Below are positions 1 through 10,808 of a stretch of DNA of 64,000 bases, in pieces (positions within the stretch are counted from its first letter, which is position 1; each line of letters begins with the position of its first letter). Source of the stretch: Segetibacter sp. Lineage in GTDB: Bacteria > Bacteroidota > Bacteroidia > Chitinophagales > Chitinophagaceae. Below the pieces are notes generated by a model, which worked only from the letters and a program-made list of their open reading frames with translations, did no database searches and had not been told where the DNA came from. Both the position numbers and the translations under genes were made by a program. The stretch is from positions 1 through 64,000 of the forward strand of contig NZ_JAOQAH010000029.1 of the NCBI RefSeq assembly GCF_025963695.1, given 5' to 3'.

Positions 1-120
1 GGGTTTAAACGGGTTTCTTTAAAATAGCAAAAAAGGAGAAATCAGGAATCAAACTCAATGGCAAAATCCGTCCTTCCACCCCTCAGCCACCACTTACTAA
101 AAAAATTTCGGCAAATTCTT

Positions 121-327
121 CTAATACCCCCCCCCGAGGAAAAACATGCTTGTTCCTAGGGTGTTTGAAAGCGATTTAAACAATTTGCTTTCAAATGTTG
201 GGTCTGTACCTGGTTTAACTTTAAGAAGCATCGTACTTGTATATCTTGCCCAGCCGGTATCTAAATGAACCATCCCCAAGTTTTTTTCCAACCCCCGGGG
301 CCGGCCATAAGAATTTAAAAAAAACAT
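121..327 (-). pseudogene. fragment of an ABC-transporter permease (MacB/FtsX type)
   Basis: A 68-codon minus-strand frame contains a stretch typical of the periplasmic part of Bacteroidota FtsX/MacB-like permeases (TSTMLLKVKPGTDP followed by FESKLFKSLSNTLG). The flanking transmembrane parts expected of such a protein (normally about 400 to 800 residues) are absent. The frame runs into a C9 tract and a stop at its 3' end, and its upstream side is a run of A and C/G homopolymers. I read it as a remnant or as sequence damaged by homopolymer errors near a contig end. The adjacent minus frame at 333-542 contains one hydrophobic helix and could belong to the same broken gene. The assignment rests on motif resemblance only. 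Confidence 0.35.
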
Positions 328-683
328 TCGCTTTATTCAGTTCGAAAAAGGTGATTCGCAGAATCAACAGAAGGGCTGGGTATAAAAAGTTGTGATTGAT
401 TAAAATAAATGATAATCATCACTATAACGAACGCGGCTATAAAATATGAAAAGTCTTTTAAGAAGTATCTGAGAAAGGTTTTCGGGAAATGCCGGGTACA
501 TACACTATTTTTTATACCGGCACTAATTGAAGGAGGATGCAAAGCACAAATAGCTGTAAAGGAAGATGTTAAAACAAATTAATAAACATAGGACTGTTCG
601 ACAACGAACACTGTGTTTTAAATTTGATACAAAAGAACCGGTATTTATTTGATTTTTAAGATTAGCCGGAAGCCAGGAAAAGG

Positions 684-1145
684 TTACTTCTTAACAAATT
701 GAAGCGAAGCCGAATTCATACAATACCTAAGTCCTGTTGGCTTCGGTCCGTCTTCAAAAACGTGGCCTAAGTGACTTCCACAATTACTGCAATGCACTTC
801 TCTTCGAACCATACCAAACGTCATATCTCTGTTCTCTTCAACAGCTTTTTTATGTAATGGCTGGTAAAAGCTTGGCCAACCTGTTCCGCTCTCAAACTTA
901 GTGTTGCTGCTAAATAGCGCTTGTCCACAGCCGATGCAATTGTACAACCCTTTTTCATGGTTACCATGGTAGGCATTATTAAAAGGCGACTCTGTGCCTT
1001 CCTTTCGTGCCACCCGGTATTGTTCATCTGTCAATTGCTTTTTCCATTCTTCATCAGTTTTAGTTACAGCAAATTTCTTATGCTGCGCTTGAGAACAGGA
1101 TGCTATAAATAGCACAAGACTCAATAATTGAAAAAGAGCTTTCAT
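684..1145 (-). CDS. msrB: peptide-methionine (R)-S-oxide reductase MsrB, lipoprotein form
   Basis: MsrB reduces the R-epimer of methionine sulfoxide in proteins. All family landmarks are visible in 153 residues: zinc-binding pairs C70-x2-C73 and C119-x2-C122, the GTGWPSF signature near residue 87, and the catalytic cysteine C142 in RYCMNS. The first 17 residues form a lipoprotein signal (LFIASC, lipid-modified C17), so the enzyme is probably exported to the cell envelope and repairs oxidised envelope proteins. It is a single gene pointing away from the PI-PLC-like gene. A long spacer with two copies of the dispersed GTACAAG element separates them, and the nearer copy points toward this gene's start. 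Confidence 0.95.
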   Translation of the reverse strand: MKALFQLLSLVLFIASCSQAQHKKFAVTKTDEEWKKQLTDEQYRVARKEGTESPFNNAYHGNHEKGLYNCIGCGQALFSSNTKFESGTGWPSFYQPLHKKAVEENRDMTFGMVRREVHCSNCGSHLGHVFEDGPKPTGLRYCMNSASLQFVKK

Positions 1146-1295
1146 GTGTAGTTTGTTTTAATGTTTATACAAGCCTAACCAATACAGAAAGGTTTTTTTT
1201 AAAGGCGAGCTTCATTTAAGCCGCGGTTAAAGCGGTACTTATAGTTTGATTGCTTGAGACTTTTATTAACGAGCCGTCAATCTTAATCAAACTTT

Positions 1296-1318
1296 CGTTG
1301 TGTCACTCCCTTGTACTT
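1296..1318 (-). repeat. dispersed GTACAAG element, copy 1 (subtype A2)
   Basis: On the minus strand this reads GTACAAGGGAGTGACACAAC, directed toward msrB 150 bases away. The core inverted repeat is GTG-A-CAC. Confidence 0.75.
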
Positions 1319-1502
1319 CATCTTTCTAATTCAACTTTTTTCACATTTCACTTGCCCCCCTTCCTAAATCTAAGCAAAATTGGCCCAGGCTTCAAGGGCA
1401 AATTCTACAGCAAATGATCTATCTGTTACCCTTGCTCAAAAATTCGTAATCGTCGTTCTTTACACTTTATTCTTTTTAAAAAAGCCGACACAAAAATATG
1501 TA

Positions 1503-1525
1503 GTACAAGGGTGTGACACAACCCA
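1503..1525 (+). repeat. dispersed GTACAAG element, copy 2 (A2-like)
   Basis: Reads GTACAAGGGTGTGACACAAC on the plus strand, 150 bases upstream of the PI-PLC-like gene and directed toward it. It is a bridge between subtypes A1 and A2: the GTGTG side resembles A1, while the core is the T/A version. Confidence 0.75.
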
Positions 1526-1675
1526 GGATGAATGAATACCTACTGTTTAGTTCATTAAGAATAGAAAAGTGCAATGTGAATAACTTTAATTTTTTCAGGT
1601 GGCATTTACGGAAAATATTAAATTAGGTTTTTCGTTTTAACCTTAGATTTAGTTCTCTTCTTCAAACCATATGTA

Positions 1676-2602
1676 GTGAATATATTCCTGGTAGTCTTTC
1701 TATTGCTTGCTTTTATATGCTGTGTACCAAAAAAGGTAAAAGCAGGCGACACCCTGCTGTACAACAATAAATACTCGGTTGCGTGCCACAACTGTTATCA
1801 AAAAAAATATTCCTCCAGCCTTGAAGAAGCCCTTGCTTATACATCTACGCTGGAACTGGATATTTGGGACTCTCAATACTTCGTTGGTAAAAAAAAGTGC
1901 TCGGGCAACGATTGGTTTGTAAAGCATAGTCTTTTTCAAAAAGGCAATAAAAATTGTGCAGGAGGTTCTCTTAGTAAATGCCTGCTGGAAATTGAACAAT
2001 GGACAAGAAAGAATCCGGAGCATGAAGTGCTTACTATTTATATTGATAAAAAGGAAGATTGGGGAAGCGAAAAGTCTCAAAGGCGCCCACAGGATTTAGA
2101 CAACCTCATCGCCTCTATTTTTCCATCAGACAAGATTCACTCTCCAAAGGAGGTGTTACAAGAAAATGACAACCTGCGAAATTCGGTGCAGGGTTGCAAC
2201 TGGCCGTCGACGGACGAGCTAAAGGGAAAAATAGTTTTTGTAATAACGGACGCAACCATACTTACCAGAAAAAATAGAGTGCTTAATAAGTACCTGGACA
2301 GACAACAGAATAATTCGTTGTGCTTTGTTGCCCCCCGGATAAAGAAGAAAAGTGAAATAATTAAACCAAGAGGCTTATCTGATGAAAATATCTCAAATGT
2401 CATTTTCTATAACCTCGGTTATAAGCACTCAGGGTTGTCTTCTGCCATAAGTTCGAGTAACTATATTAATAGGGTTTACAATTCTCCTGAAACATTAGCC
2501 AGCATTAATGCCCTGGCGGACCGGAAGGTAAATTTTATTGCGCTTCACAACTATAAATTGCGTGGCTGCCAAACGGCGGTAACTGAGGGAGCAGGAAAGT
2601 GA
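1676..2602 (+). CDS. secreted Ca2+-dependent phosphoinositide phospholipase C-like protein
   Basis: Family: bacterial PI-PLC-C1-type phosphodiesterases, which cleave phosphoinositol or related head groups from lipids. Seen: an N-terminal hydrophobic export signal (residues 1-23), H38 in the ACHNCYQKKY block, the acidic LELDIWD block near residue 59, a second histidine H84 in FVKHSLF, the CAGGSL-x2-CL segment, and an IYIDKK strand near 126. These match the order of catalytic and calcium-ligand blocks in the family. The length (308) is normal for the family. The start used is GTG; no in-frame ATG precedes the signal. It sits convergent to the sphingolipid/inositol-lipid cluster, so turnover of inositol-containing lipids is a reasonable but unproven role. 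Confidence 0.75.
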   Translation: MNIFLVVFLLLAFICCVPKKVKAGDTLLYNNKYSVACHNCYQKKYSSSLEEALAYTSTLELDIWDSQYFVGKKKCSGNDWFVKHSLFQKGNKNCAGGSLSKCLLEIEQWTRKNPEHEVLTIYIDKKEDWGSEKSQRRPQDLDNLIASIFPSDKIHSPKEVLQENDNLRNSVQGCNWPSTDELKGKIVFVITDATILTRKNRVLNKYLDRQQNNSLCFVAPRIKKKSEIIKPRGLSDENISNVIFYNLGYKHSGLSSAISSSNYINRVYNSPETLASINALADRKVNFIALHNYKLRGCQTAVTEGAGK

Positions 2603-2612
2603 TTAGTGGTGC

Positions 2613-3563
2613 TTACCTGTCTCTAACAAACCTTTTTACAATAATAGACTGAAACGTTTGGTTCGGTGCTATCAATTTTTCAAAAGCAAAGATGCCAACG
2701 ATTGCACAGGCAATACCTGCAAGCACATCAAGAATATAATGGTGATTGCTATAAACGGCAGCAAACCATATACCTACTACAACGACAGCAAAGAAAATAT
2801 TTATAACACCCAGCCTGTTTTTAATTCCATAATATAAAACGATTATATTGTATGCAGAGTGTAACGACGGCATTGCAGCAAATACATTAGAGCTTTTAGC
2901 ATATAATGCATTAAAAATACCTGCATGAAAGAATTCATCAAAACGGTACAAGCCGGCAGTATTACCTGGAGTATGAGGATTAAACTTAAACCCGTAATGC
3001 TGAACATACCACGGCGGTGCAGCAGGGTATAAATAATAGCCCGCAAAACCAACCAGGTTTACCAACAGAAAAGTTAATGCGAAGTACATAAACTGCTCGC
3101 GTCGTTTTGTAAAAAAAAGATATCCGGCAAAAAAGAGAGGAACGGGTACCCAACACAAATAGAAAATACCACTTAGTATATCAAGCGAAGTGTAGGTGTT
3201 TTGTTGCCAGTATTCGTTGGGCGTAAGCAACTGCCCTTTTACATCAATTCCAAACAGGTTTTTTTCGGCGTTATACAGACTTTCAATATGAACAGTATTG
3301 TAGTTATAATTTGGAAATGCCTTCATGTAGTCGAAAACTATCCAAAAAATAATAAAAACAGAAAACCCGGTAATAAACTTCCGGGTTGAAAATGAGAGAT
3401 AGTACAGTACATTAAAGATTAAAACCAGCACTAACTGCTCTGGCTTATAACCTATCAAAACTTTTGATAACAGCAGATACGATAAAGATATTGTTGAAGT
3501 TAGGAGAATATCTTTTTTGGCAAATAACCCTGAATATGTTGCCGCCTTAGCCGGTTGGTACAT
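2613..3563 (-). CDS. PAP2-superfamily membrane enzyme, candidate inositol phosphorylceramide synthase (Aur1-like)
   Basis: A 316-residue polytopic membrane protein with lipid phosphatase/phosphotransferase motifs. PSLHSA is at residues 232-237 (H235), and SNHHYILD at 272-279 provides the second catalytic His and Asp. The YPAAPPWY segment (179-186) is typical of Aur1-type inositol phosphorylceramide synthases and their relatives. The family moves a phosphoinositol or phosphoinositol-phosphate head group onto ceramide. Its start overlaps the stop of the hydroxylase gene by one base (TAATG), so the two are translationally coupled. It is the last gene of the lipid cluster. The family call is firm; the substrate comes from context. 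Confidence 0.75.
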   Translation of the reverse strand: MYQPAKAATYSGLFAKKDILLTSTISLSYLLLSKVLIGYKPEQLVLVLIFNVLYYLSFSTRKFITGFSVFIIFWIVFDYMKAFPNYNYNTVHIESLYNAEKNLFGIDVKGQLLTPNEYWQQNTYTSLDILSGIFYLCWVPVPLFFAGYLFFTKRREQFMYFALTFLLVNLVGFAGYYLYPAAPPWYVQHYGFKFNPHTPGNTAGLYRFDEFFHAGIFNALYAKSSNVFAAMPSLHSAYNIIVLYYGIKNRLGVINIFFAVVVVGIWFAAVYSNHHYILDVLAGIACAIVGIFAFEKLIAPNQTFQSIIVKRFVRDR

Positions 3564-4183
3564 TATTTCTTCTTTGGAAAATCGGAGTCTAATATTTTAT
3601 CCCATAATACAGAACTCACCCCGTAACCTTTTGTTGGGTCGTCGTAATGATGAAGCATATGATGTTGCTTTATTTTCTTCCAAAAGGAACTTTTAAAATT
3701 AGCATGATGAATGGCATAATGCGTCATATCATATACCAGGTATCCTAAAATAAAACCAGGAAAAAATGCATACAGGTTTACTTTAGCCAGCAACAAAGAA
3801 AACAGAAAATAAAAGAGTGCAGCTAAAGGAATACTTACCGAAGGAACCATTACCAACCTTTTGGAATCCCTTGGATAATCATGGTGTACCCCGTGAAAAA
3901 TAAAATGAAGTCTTAAGCCCCACCCTGATTTTGGAAGATAGTGGAACAGGTAGCGGTGTAAGACGTATTCGGTAGCTGTCCAGACAAAAATTCCTAAAAT
4001 GAAATATCCGATAAAAGCTGCAGGCGTTATATCATTTAGAATTGCTCGGTAAATAAAAAAAACAACCGCAGGCCCAAAAATAAATAAGGGCACCGAAAAA
4101 TGAATTTTAGAAAGGCCCTCCAAAAAATCATTTTTAAACATCCTCACAGACTCTCTTGAATTAGACACATAATTCTTCTTCAT
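3563..4183 (-). CDS. sterol desaturase/fatty-acid hydroxylase family protein (likely sphingolipid fatty-acid hydroxylase)
   Basis: A 206-residue di-iron membrane hydroxylase. The four histidine clusters are complete: HRYLFH (76-81), HGVHH (97-101), HYAIHH (155-160) and HHMLHH (174-179), lying between pairs of hydrophobic helices. The spacing and the EYVLHR start of the first box match FA2H/Scs7-type 2-hydroxylases of ceramide fatty acids. It is placed directly before the Aur1-like gene and after the DUF4833-like gene, all on one strand with 1 to 20 bases between them. The inferred role is hydroxylation of the ceramide acyl chain or long-chain base. Position of hydroxylation cannot be read from the sequence. 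Confidence 0.85.
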   Translation of the reverse strand: MKKNYVSNSRESVRMFKNDFLEGLSKIHFSVPLFIFGPAVVFFIYRAILNDITPAAFIGYFILGIFVWTATEYVLHRYLFHYLPKSGWGLRLHFIFHGVHHDYPRDSKRLVMVPSVSIPLAALFYFLFSLLLAKVNLYAFFPGFILGYLVYDMTHYAIHHANFKSSFWKKIKQHHMLHHYDDPTKGYGVSSVLWDKILDSDFPKKK

Positions 4184-4203
4184 ATAAAACCAATTGATAA
4201 TAC

Positions 4204-4746
4204 TTATATTTTTCTTCTTTCTGTCACCTCTTTACCATTTGATGGATCTACACCTTTTATCTCAACGTATTCTACATTAGGTGCCCAAAATGAACCGCCA
4301 TTTATTTTAACAAAGATACGATTGATGATAGCTTGTTTTTGATTAATTGTACCATAGACATTGTATCTATTGTTAGGTCCCTTCATCAGTAACATAGGGA
4401 ATTTTTTATAAGAAACAAAATTTAGCTCGTACTTATCTTGCGAGATCAGTGTGCTTTTTATGCCGTATGCAAATTTCTTTTGTACGAAATTCAGCTCCTC
4501 TTTTTGACCTTTCTCGGTATATCTTATCCAATATACTTGCACCGGCTCCTCGGTATTAAGAACATTGTTATTGTAATTCAACTCGCAAATTATAGTGTTC
4601 GTATTAGCGGTTCTCTGTAAATAAAAGAGTTGATTGGGGCCAGCGGCAGGCACAGGAAATCTTTCTTGTGCACCAACGATAAGTGTAGTAGAGCATACAA
4701 GAAGTAGTAAAAGAGAAATCGCCTTTTTATACATTACCCTGTTCAT
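4204..4746 (-). CDS. DUF4833-like exported protein of the inositol-lipid cluster
   Basis: A 180-residue protein with a cleavable signal peptide (residues 5-26, ending LIVGAQ) and a beta-rich body. Conserved-looking blocks are LFYLQRTANTNTIICELN, PVQVYWIRY and ELNFVQKKFAYG. I recognise these as the DUF4833 family, of unknown function. Its start overlaps the end of the CDP-alcohol phosphatidyltransferase by 20 bases, and this pairing suggests a periplasmic partner in phosphoinositol-lipid handling. Either Met1 or Met5 (4734) could be the start; both fall inside the upstream gene. No catalytic motif is evident. Confidence 0.7.
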   Translation of the reverse strand: MNRVMYKKAISLLLLLVCSTTLIVGAQERFPVPAAGPNQLFYLQRTANTNTIICELNYNNNVLNTEEPVQVYWIRYTEKGQKEELNFVQKKFAYGIKSTLISQDKYELNFVSYKKFPMLLMKGPNNRYNVYGTINQKQAIINRIFVKINGGSFWAPNVEYVEIKGVDPSNGKEVTERRKI

Positions 4747-5476
4747 TTTTATTTTTATCTTTTAAATCCAACGCTTTTTTGGCAGCATATAATCTTCTGA
4801 ATGCAGTAATATTTGTAAGAACAGCCATAATAGTTATGGGCAATGTAAAAACGGTCATTGTTTCAAAAACATGAAAAGGAAGGCCTGGCACAAAAAGTTT
4901 AAAATTGCCGCCAATGGCATGGGCAGTTAGGCCGCAGGCAATAGCCGAAACACCAATTAAAACAACCCGTTCTGGTCTCTGCATCAGCCCACCCTTGTTT
5001 TGAATACCCAACCCCTCACTTCTCGCACGCGTATAACTCACCATCATCGACCCGATGAGGGCTATAAATGCAAATAAAGAACTGATGAAATAATGATGGG
5101 CAACAAGATAATAACAGATACCAAGAAACATGATTAGTTCACTATATCTATCTAAGACTGAGTCGAATAATGCGCCAAAGGTCGAGCTCATGTTTCCCAG
5201 CCGTGCCACCTGGCCGTCGAGCATGTCAAACAAACCCGCAAAAAGAACCAGGGCGCCGGCCCATCCAACATATCTAAAATCTGCGCGGCCGCCTTCCTCG
5301 GCGCCTGATATAAAAATAACTGCTACACCTATGTTCAACACTAATCCAATAGTAGTAACAGCATTTGGCGTAAGGCCTAGTTTTATTAACCTCCTTACCA
5401 GGGGATCAATTATTTTATAAATCGTCTTTTGAAGTTTATCCCTTAACTCTTGTTTTGCCATATTTCTAAAAATCAA
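4727..5476 (-). CDS. CDP-alcohol phosphatidyltransferase, candidate phosphatidylinositol-phosphate synthase
   Basis: An integral membrane enzyme of 249 residues carrying the full CDP-alcohol phosphotransferase signature: D87-G88-x2-A91-R92-x8-G101-x3-D105-x3-D109. It would join a CDP-activated diacylglycerol to an alcohol. Next to a PgpA-like phosphatase and an Aur1-like enzyme, inositol 1-phosphate is the best candidate acceptor, giving phosphatidylinositol phosphate. Phosphatidylglycerophosphate synthase is the main alternative. The start is Met1; Met6 (5461) is equally possible. The downstream DUF4833-like gene overlaps it, and a 195-bp gene remnant lies directly upstream on the same strand. 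Confidence 0.85.
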   Translation of the reverse strand: MIFRNMAKQELRDKLQKTIYKIIDPLVRRLIKLGLTPNAVTTIGLVLNIGVAVIFISGAEEGGRADFRYVGWAGALVLFAGLFDMLDGQVARLGNMSSTFGALFDSVLDRYSELIMFLGICYYLVAHHYFISSLFAFIALIGSMMVSYTRARSEGLGIQNKGGLMQRPERVVLIGVSAIACGLTAHAIGGNFKLFVPGLPFHVFETMTVFTLPITIMAVLTNITAFRRLYAAKKALDLKDKNKNEQGNV

Positions 5477-5569
5477 ATTTTACCCTTGTTCTAATTCCCC
5501 GACTCTGTTACGTAATGATACTTTGAATAAGTAAGCCTTTTGACGAAATCAAACCTCAAAAGCTTAAAG

Positions 5570-5764
5570 CTATTTTGCCATCCCTTTGCTCCTCTGATCT
5601 AAGGGGATTTGTTTAAAGTGTATAGGGGCGAGCGCACCACCTTTGCCGATAAAAAATTTAATCGTCGATACATTAAGATCGGGATTGTTTTTATCAAGCA
5701 CCCCTCCGTATAAAACTTTAGCAAGCCCCACTTTCCACCACTTTAATTTTGCAACAAAGGTATT
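5570..5764 (-). pseudogene. C-terminal gene remnant, family not recognised
   Basis: This open frame of 64 codons has no start codon and ends in TAG. It reads like a genuine protein C-terminus (LKWWKVGLAKVLYGGV, then FFIGKGGALAPIHFK and a basic tail). A stop three codons upstream cuts it off from anything longer, and its codon use resembles the neighbouring lipid genes. It lies between gtrA and the phosphatidyltransferase on the same strand, so it may be the remains of a former cluster member. I do not recognise the family; it does not look like the C-terminus of myo-inositol-phosphate synthase as I know it. Confidence 0.45.
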
Positions 5765-5912
5765 TTATTTAAGAAGAACCCCTTAAAATGCTAGTCAATG
5801 CTAACAGCTGCATAATGGTTGCTTGCAAATTGTAAAAAAGCGAGCAGTAGCAACGGCAGCGGGCAAAAACAGCACTAAAGTAATTTTACCAAAAATCTTT
5901 TTCCTTATTCAA

Positions 5913-6290
5913 TCAATTATTTTTAAAAACATATTTTTTTTGTAGCACGTAGTTGTAACAAAAACCTACGATCAGCGATACAAAAAGTTTTGCAAATACA
6001 TAATGAACTTTTAGCAACTTGGTCATAATGTACATACCGCCTGTATTTAAAATCAAGTTACCGGTCCAAACAAGACCGTATCGAAAAGCTTGTTGATGCA
6101 CCTTTCTTTTTCTTGATTCAAAAACCCAGGTTCTACCTATGAAAAAATTAAGAACGCCGCCGCAGACAGTTCCGGTTGTACTTGCAATAACAACATCAAC
6201 GCGAAAAAAATTTACTAAAAAAATAGTGATTAGGTAATCAAAAAATGAAGCAATCGAAGAGGAAATATTCGCCTTAAGAAACGTGAGCAT
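5913..6290 (-). CDS. GtrA-family membrane protein
   Basis: A 125-residue protein with four predicted transmembrane helices. It has the family's conserved blocks: FFIGRTWVF near residue 49, RY-x3-W-x-GN near 70-78, and the C-terminal YNYVLQKKYVF. GtrA proteins are thought to help flip or present polyprenyl-linked sugars across the inner membrane. Here it sits inside the sphingolipid/inositol-lipid cluster, so a role in head-group or lipid translocation is conceivable but not shown. The spacers on both sides are unusually long (about 440 and 490 bp), so it is probably transcribed on its own. Confidence 0.85.
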   Translation of the reverse strand: MLTFLKANISSSIASFFDYLITIFLVNFFRVDVVIASTTGTVCGGVLNFFIGRTWVFESRKRKVHQQAFRYGLVWTGNLILNTGGMYIMTKLLKVHYVFAKLFVSLIVGFCYNYVLQKKYVFKNN

Positions 6291-6376
6291 TTTTTTATAA
6301 CAACGTTGCGCCTTCTGACAAAAGCTTTTAAGAAAATTAGTGTTGGTTTAACCGGCCTTTGTTTTTCAAGGCCTCA

Positions 6377-6402
6377 TAGTTGCGACGCTCCGTTTGTATG
6401 TC
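6377..6402 (-). repeat. dispersed element, copy 3 (subtype B)
   Basis: On the minus strand: ACGGAGCGTCGCAACTATG, preceded by TACAA. It is 87 bases upstream of gtrA and oriented toward it. Subtype B has the central base of the core inverted (GCG-T-CGC). Confidence 0.7.
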
Positions 6403-6600
6403 GTACTACTATCGACCTTTCATTTAATTTATACAGCTTTTGATGACTGCAGAAATTGTATACCACCGTAAAGAGCCTTTTAACCAGCTAATTTTGACTC
6501 TTTGTGGATGTAAAATGCAAAAAAAAGAATTAGGATCTCAAACAATACATCTACTTTTTAAAACAAAACTAACAGCAGTAGCTTTCATACAACGGGGTAT

Positions 6601-6633
6601 CGTTCTAAACGGTAGAATAACGTTCTAAAAGGT
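6601..6633. promoter_or_regulatory. paired 13-bp direct repeats, possible operator
   Basis: CGTTCTAAACGGT at 6601-6613 recurs as CGTTCTAAAAGGT at 6621-6633, a start-to-start distance of 20 bases or about two helical turns, as in tandem operators. No protein is known to bind it, and it is 310 bases from the gtrA start, so chance duplication is possible. Confidence 0.3.
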
Positions 6634-6701
6634 TTAATTGTTTTAAACAGGTTATAGGAAACATAACGGTTTAAGCATTAATTGCACAGAAATAAATAAA
6701 A

Positions 6702-6726
6702 CGTACAAGAGTGCGACGCAACAAAA
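6702..6726 (+). repeat. dispersed element, copy 4 (subtype A1)
   Basis: Reads GTACAAGAGTGCGACGCAAC, 53 bases beyond the stop of the PgpA-like gene and pointing toward that gene's 3' end. It is one of only three copies that do not point to a gene start. Confidence 0.75.
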
Positions 6727-6778
6727 GCCAGAAGTAGCAATGCCGCCCGGTTCAAAAAAAAAACCCTGACGAAAACTA

Positions 6779-7234
6779 TTAAAACAACTTACACTCAACT
6801 ATTACCATCAGCAAGGCATGTGCATATAAGCCCGCCAATACATCATCTGCCATTACCCCCCACCCTTTCGGCAACGCTTCCATTTTTTTAATAAATAGCG
6901 GTTTAGCAATATCAAAGAATCTGAAAAGCACAAGCCCGGTCAACACATATTGAAGTGTTACCGGCAAAAAAATTAAAGTAACTATCATTCCGGCTACTTC
7001 GTCAATCACCACTTTGCTACTGTCTTTACCCCAAACCTTGTCAACTACGTTTCCTGACCATACGCCTGCAACGCAGACCACTGTTGCTAAAAAAATCTGA
7101 AAAGTAATTGTAAAAGCTTTTTCAGGTATTATAAGCCATATTAGACAAAGTACGACTGAAGCTACTGTTCCTCCGCCCTTTCCTACATACCCAATTCCAA
7201 AAAAAGTCGCAATTAGTTTATGTAGTTTAATCAT
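6779..7234 (-). CDS. PgpA-family membrane phosphatase, candidate phosphatidylinositol-phosphate phosphatase
   Basis: A 151-residue membrane protein of the phosphatidylglycerophosphatase A family. Diagnostic blocks are GYVGKGGGTVAS (15-26), IDEVAGM (residues 77-83), FRFFDIAKP (104-112) and WGVMADDVLAG. These enzymes dephosphorylate lipid phosphates such as phosphatidylglycerophosphate. In Bacteroides-type inositol-lipid clusters a PgpA-like enzyme removes the phosphate from phosphatidylinositol phosphate. Its position beside CerR/SPT and near a CDP-alcohol transferase favours that role over general phosphatidylglycerol synthesis, but the sequence does not decide it. The CerR candidate ends 68 bases away, so co-transcription is likely. 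Confidence 0.85.
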   Translation of the reverse strand: MIKLHKLIATFFGIGYVGKGGGTVASVVLCLIWLIIPEKAFTITFQIFLATVVCVAGVWSGNVVDKVWGKDSSKVVIDEVAGMIVTLIFLPVTLQYVLTGLVLFRFFDIAKPLFIKKMEALPKGWGVMADDVLAGLYAHALLMVIVECKLF

Positions 7235-7301
7235 AAAGTATGAAAAAGGTGTGCATCGCGTTATCAGGCGATCTCTGAAATATCAATAGTTTTTCTAACA
7301 A

Positions 7302-8284
7302 TTATAACCACTGGTTTTGCTTGTACCACCCAAGCGTTTCTTTAAGCCCCTGTTGCAGGTTGTAAGAAGGATTGTAATGTAAATTGGTTTTTGCTTTTTC
7401 TATATCGCAGCACCAGTTTATTGCCGTTAACTCGTTTAACTTTTCGAGGTTTATAGCAGGGGTTTTACCTAACATTCCGTAAGTCTTTTCTAATACCAGT
7501 GCAAATCCTTTAACGACCGGCAAAGGCAAATGAACCTTGATTGTCTTTTTATTCAATACACTTTTTGTAATGTTTGCCATTTCGTAACGATTATAACAAT
7601 TTCCATCTGTAATATTATAGGCACCATTGGCGGCATCCGAAGTAAACAACGCATTAACCGATAGGGCAGCAAGATCTTTTACATATACAAAGCTTAACTG
7701 CTGTGGTATGTGTCCAATATATGGTTCGAAGCCTTTGCTAAATGTTCTTAGGATGATAAAGATGTCTTTATCTCGTGATCCATACACGGCTGTTGGTCTT
7801 AATATTATTAATGGAAGTGCGAGCTTCTTTAGCTGTTCTTCAGCAAGTAATTTGCTTTGTCCATAAGCTGTAACAGGGTGGGGATTTTTATGTTCGGTAA
7901 TAAGCTCCTGTGTCTGGTCTGAAGGGCCGAGCGCTGCAAGGCTACTGATAAAAACAATCTTCTTTAGATGGCCAGCATTTGCAGCTGCATTGGCAAGATT
8001 AAGCGTATATGTAGCATTGACTGTATTGTATTCTTCCTGGTTTTTAGCTTTAGTAGTTCCGGCCGCATGGATGATGAAGTCGTACTCTTTTTCTTTCAGC
8101 TCTTTTTGAAGACTTTCTACGGAGTTGAAGTTGAGATGGATATAGTTGATTTTGTGCGAGGATAAGTGCTTAATATCACTTGTTTTTCTAACTGCGGCAT
8201 ATACATCCAAACCTTTTGCAAGAGCTGCTTCAATTAAATGAAACCCTACAAAACCACTTGCACCAGTTATCAGGACCTTTTGCT

Positions 8285-8288
<4 letters not shown>
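7302..8288 (-). CDS. NAD-dependent epimerase/dehydratase, candidate ceramide reductase (CerR)
   Basis: An extended short-chain dehydrogenase of 328 residues. The Rossmann motif TGASGFVG is at residues 8-15, the active-site YxxxK is Y141/K145, and FISSLA (113-118) supplies the serine. Extended SDRs of this type stand next to serine palmitoyltransferase and the GNAT-like acyltransferase in bacterial ceramide clusters. There one reduces the 3-keto group of the ceramide precursor (Caulobacter CerR). Here the gene overlaps the acyltransferase stop by four bases (ATGA), and that gene overlaps SPT the same way. The three therefore form a tightly coupled core. A sugar-nucleotide epimerase is the alternative if context is ignored. 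Confidence 0.8.
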
Positions 8289-10665
<2,377 letters not shown>

Positions 10666-10808
10666 TTAAACATCGTTTGCCATTTTATTAAAGAATGAAA
10701 GAGGGTGTTGTCTTTCATATAACAAGTGGTATAAAACTTAAAACTAATGATTATAACTGTTTATTCCTGCTTTTAAGACTTTAAGTTATTTTCACTCTAT
10801 CCACACTT

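Larger units (their letters stand above)
1146..1675. other. 530-bp spacer between divergent genes
   Basis: No convincing gene is visible. The spacer holds two oppositely oriented copies of the dispersed GTACAAG element, about 200 bases apart, each directed toward the nearer gene. A short minus-strand frame around 1385-1440 (ending ALEAWANFA) might be a vestige, but it is too short to identify. Confidence 0.5.
6291..6778. other. 488-bp spacer with two dispersed elements and a 20-bp-period direct repeat
   Basis: No credible gene. It contains a subtype B element (6377-6402) directed at gtrA, an A1 element (6702-6726), and two 13-base direct repeats at 6601 and 6621. A 62-codon plus-strand frame here has no recognisable features. 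Confidence 0.5.

Noticed and set aside
1296..1525. The two inverted elements at 1296 and 1503 as the ends of a MITE
   Set aside because: Other copies are single, and the pair at 46137/46418 has the opposite inward/outward arrangement, so no consistent element with two ends can be drawn.
6440..6628. 62-codon plus-strand frame in the gtrA spacer
   Set aside because: No signal, no family resemblance, and it crosses the paired direct repeats; composition is that of the AT-rich spacer.
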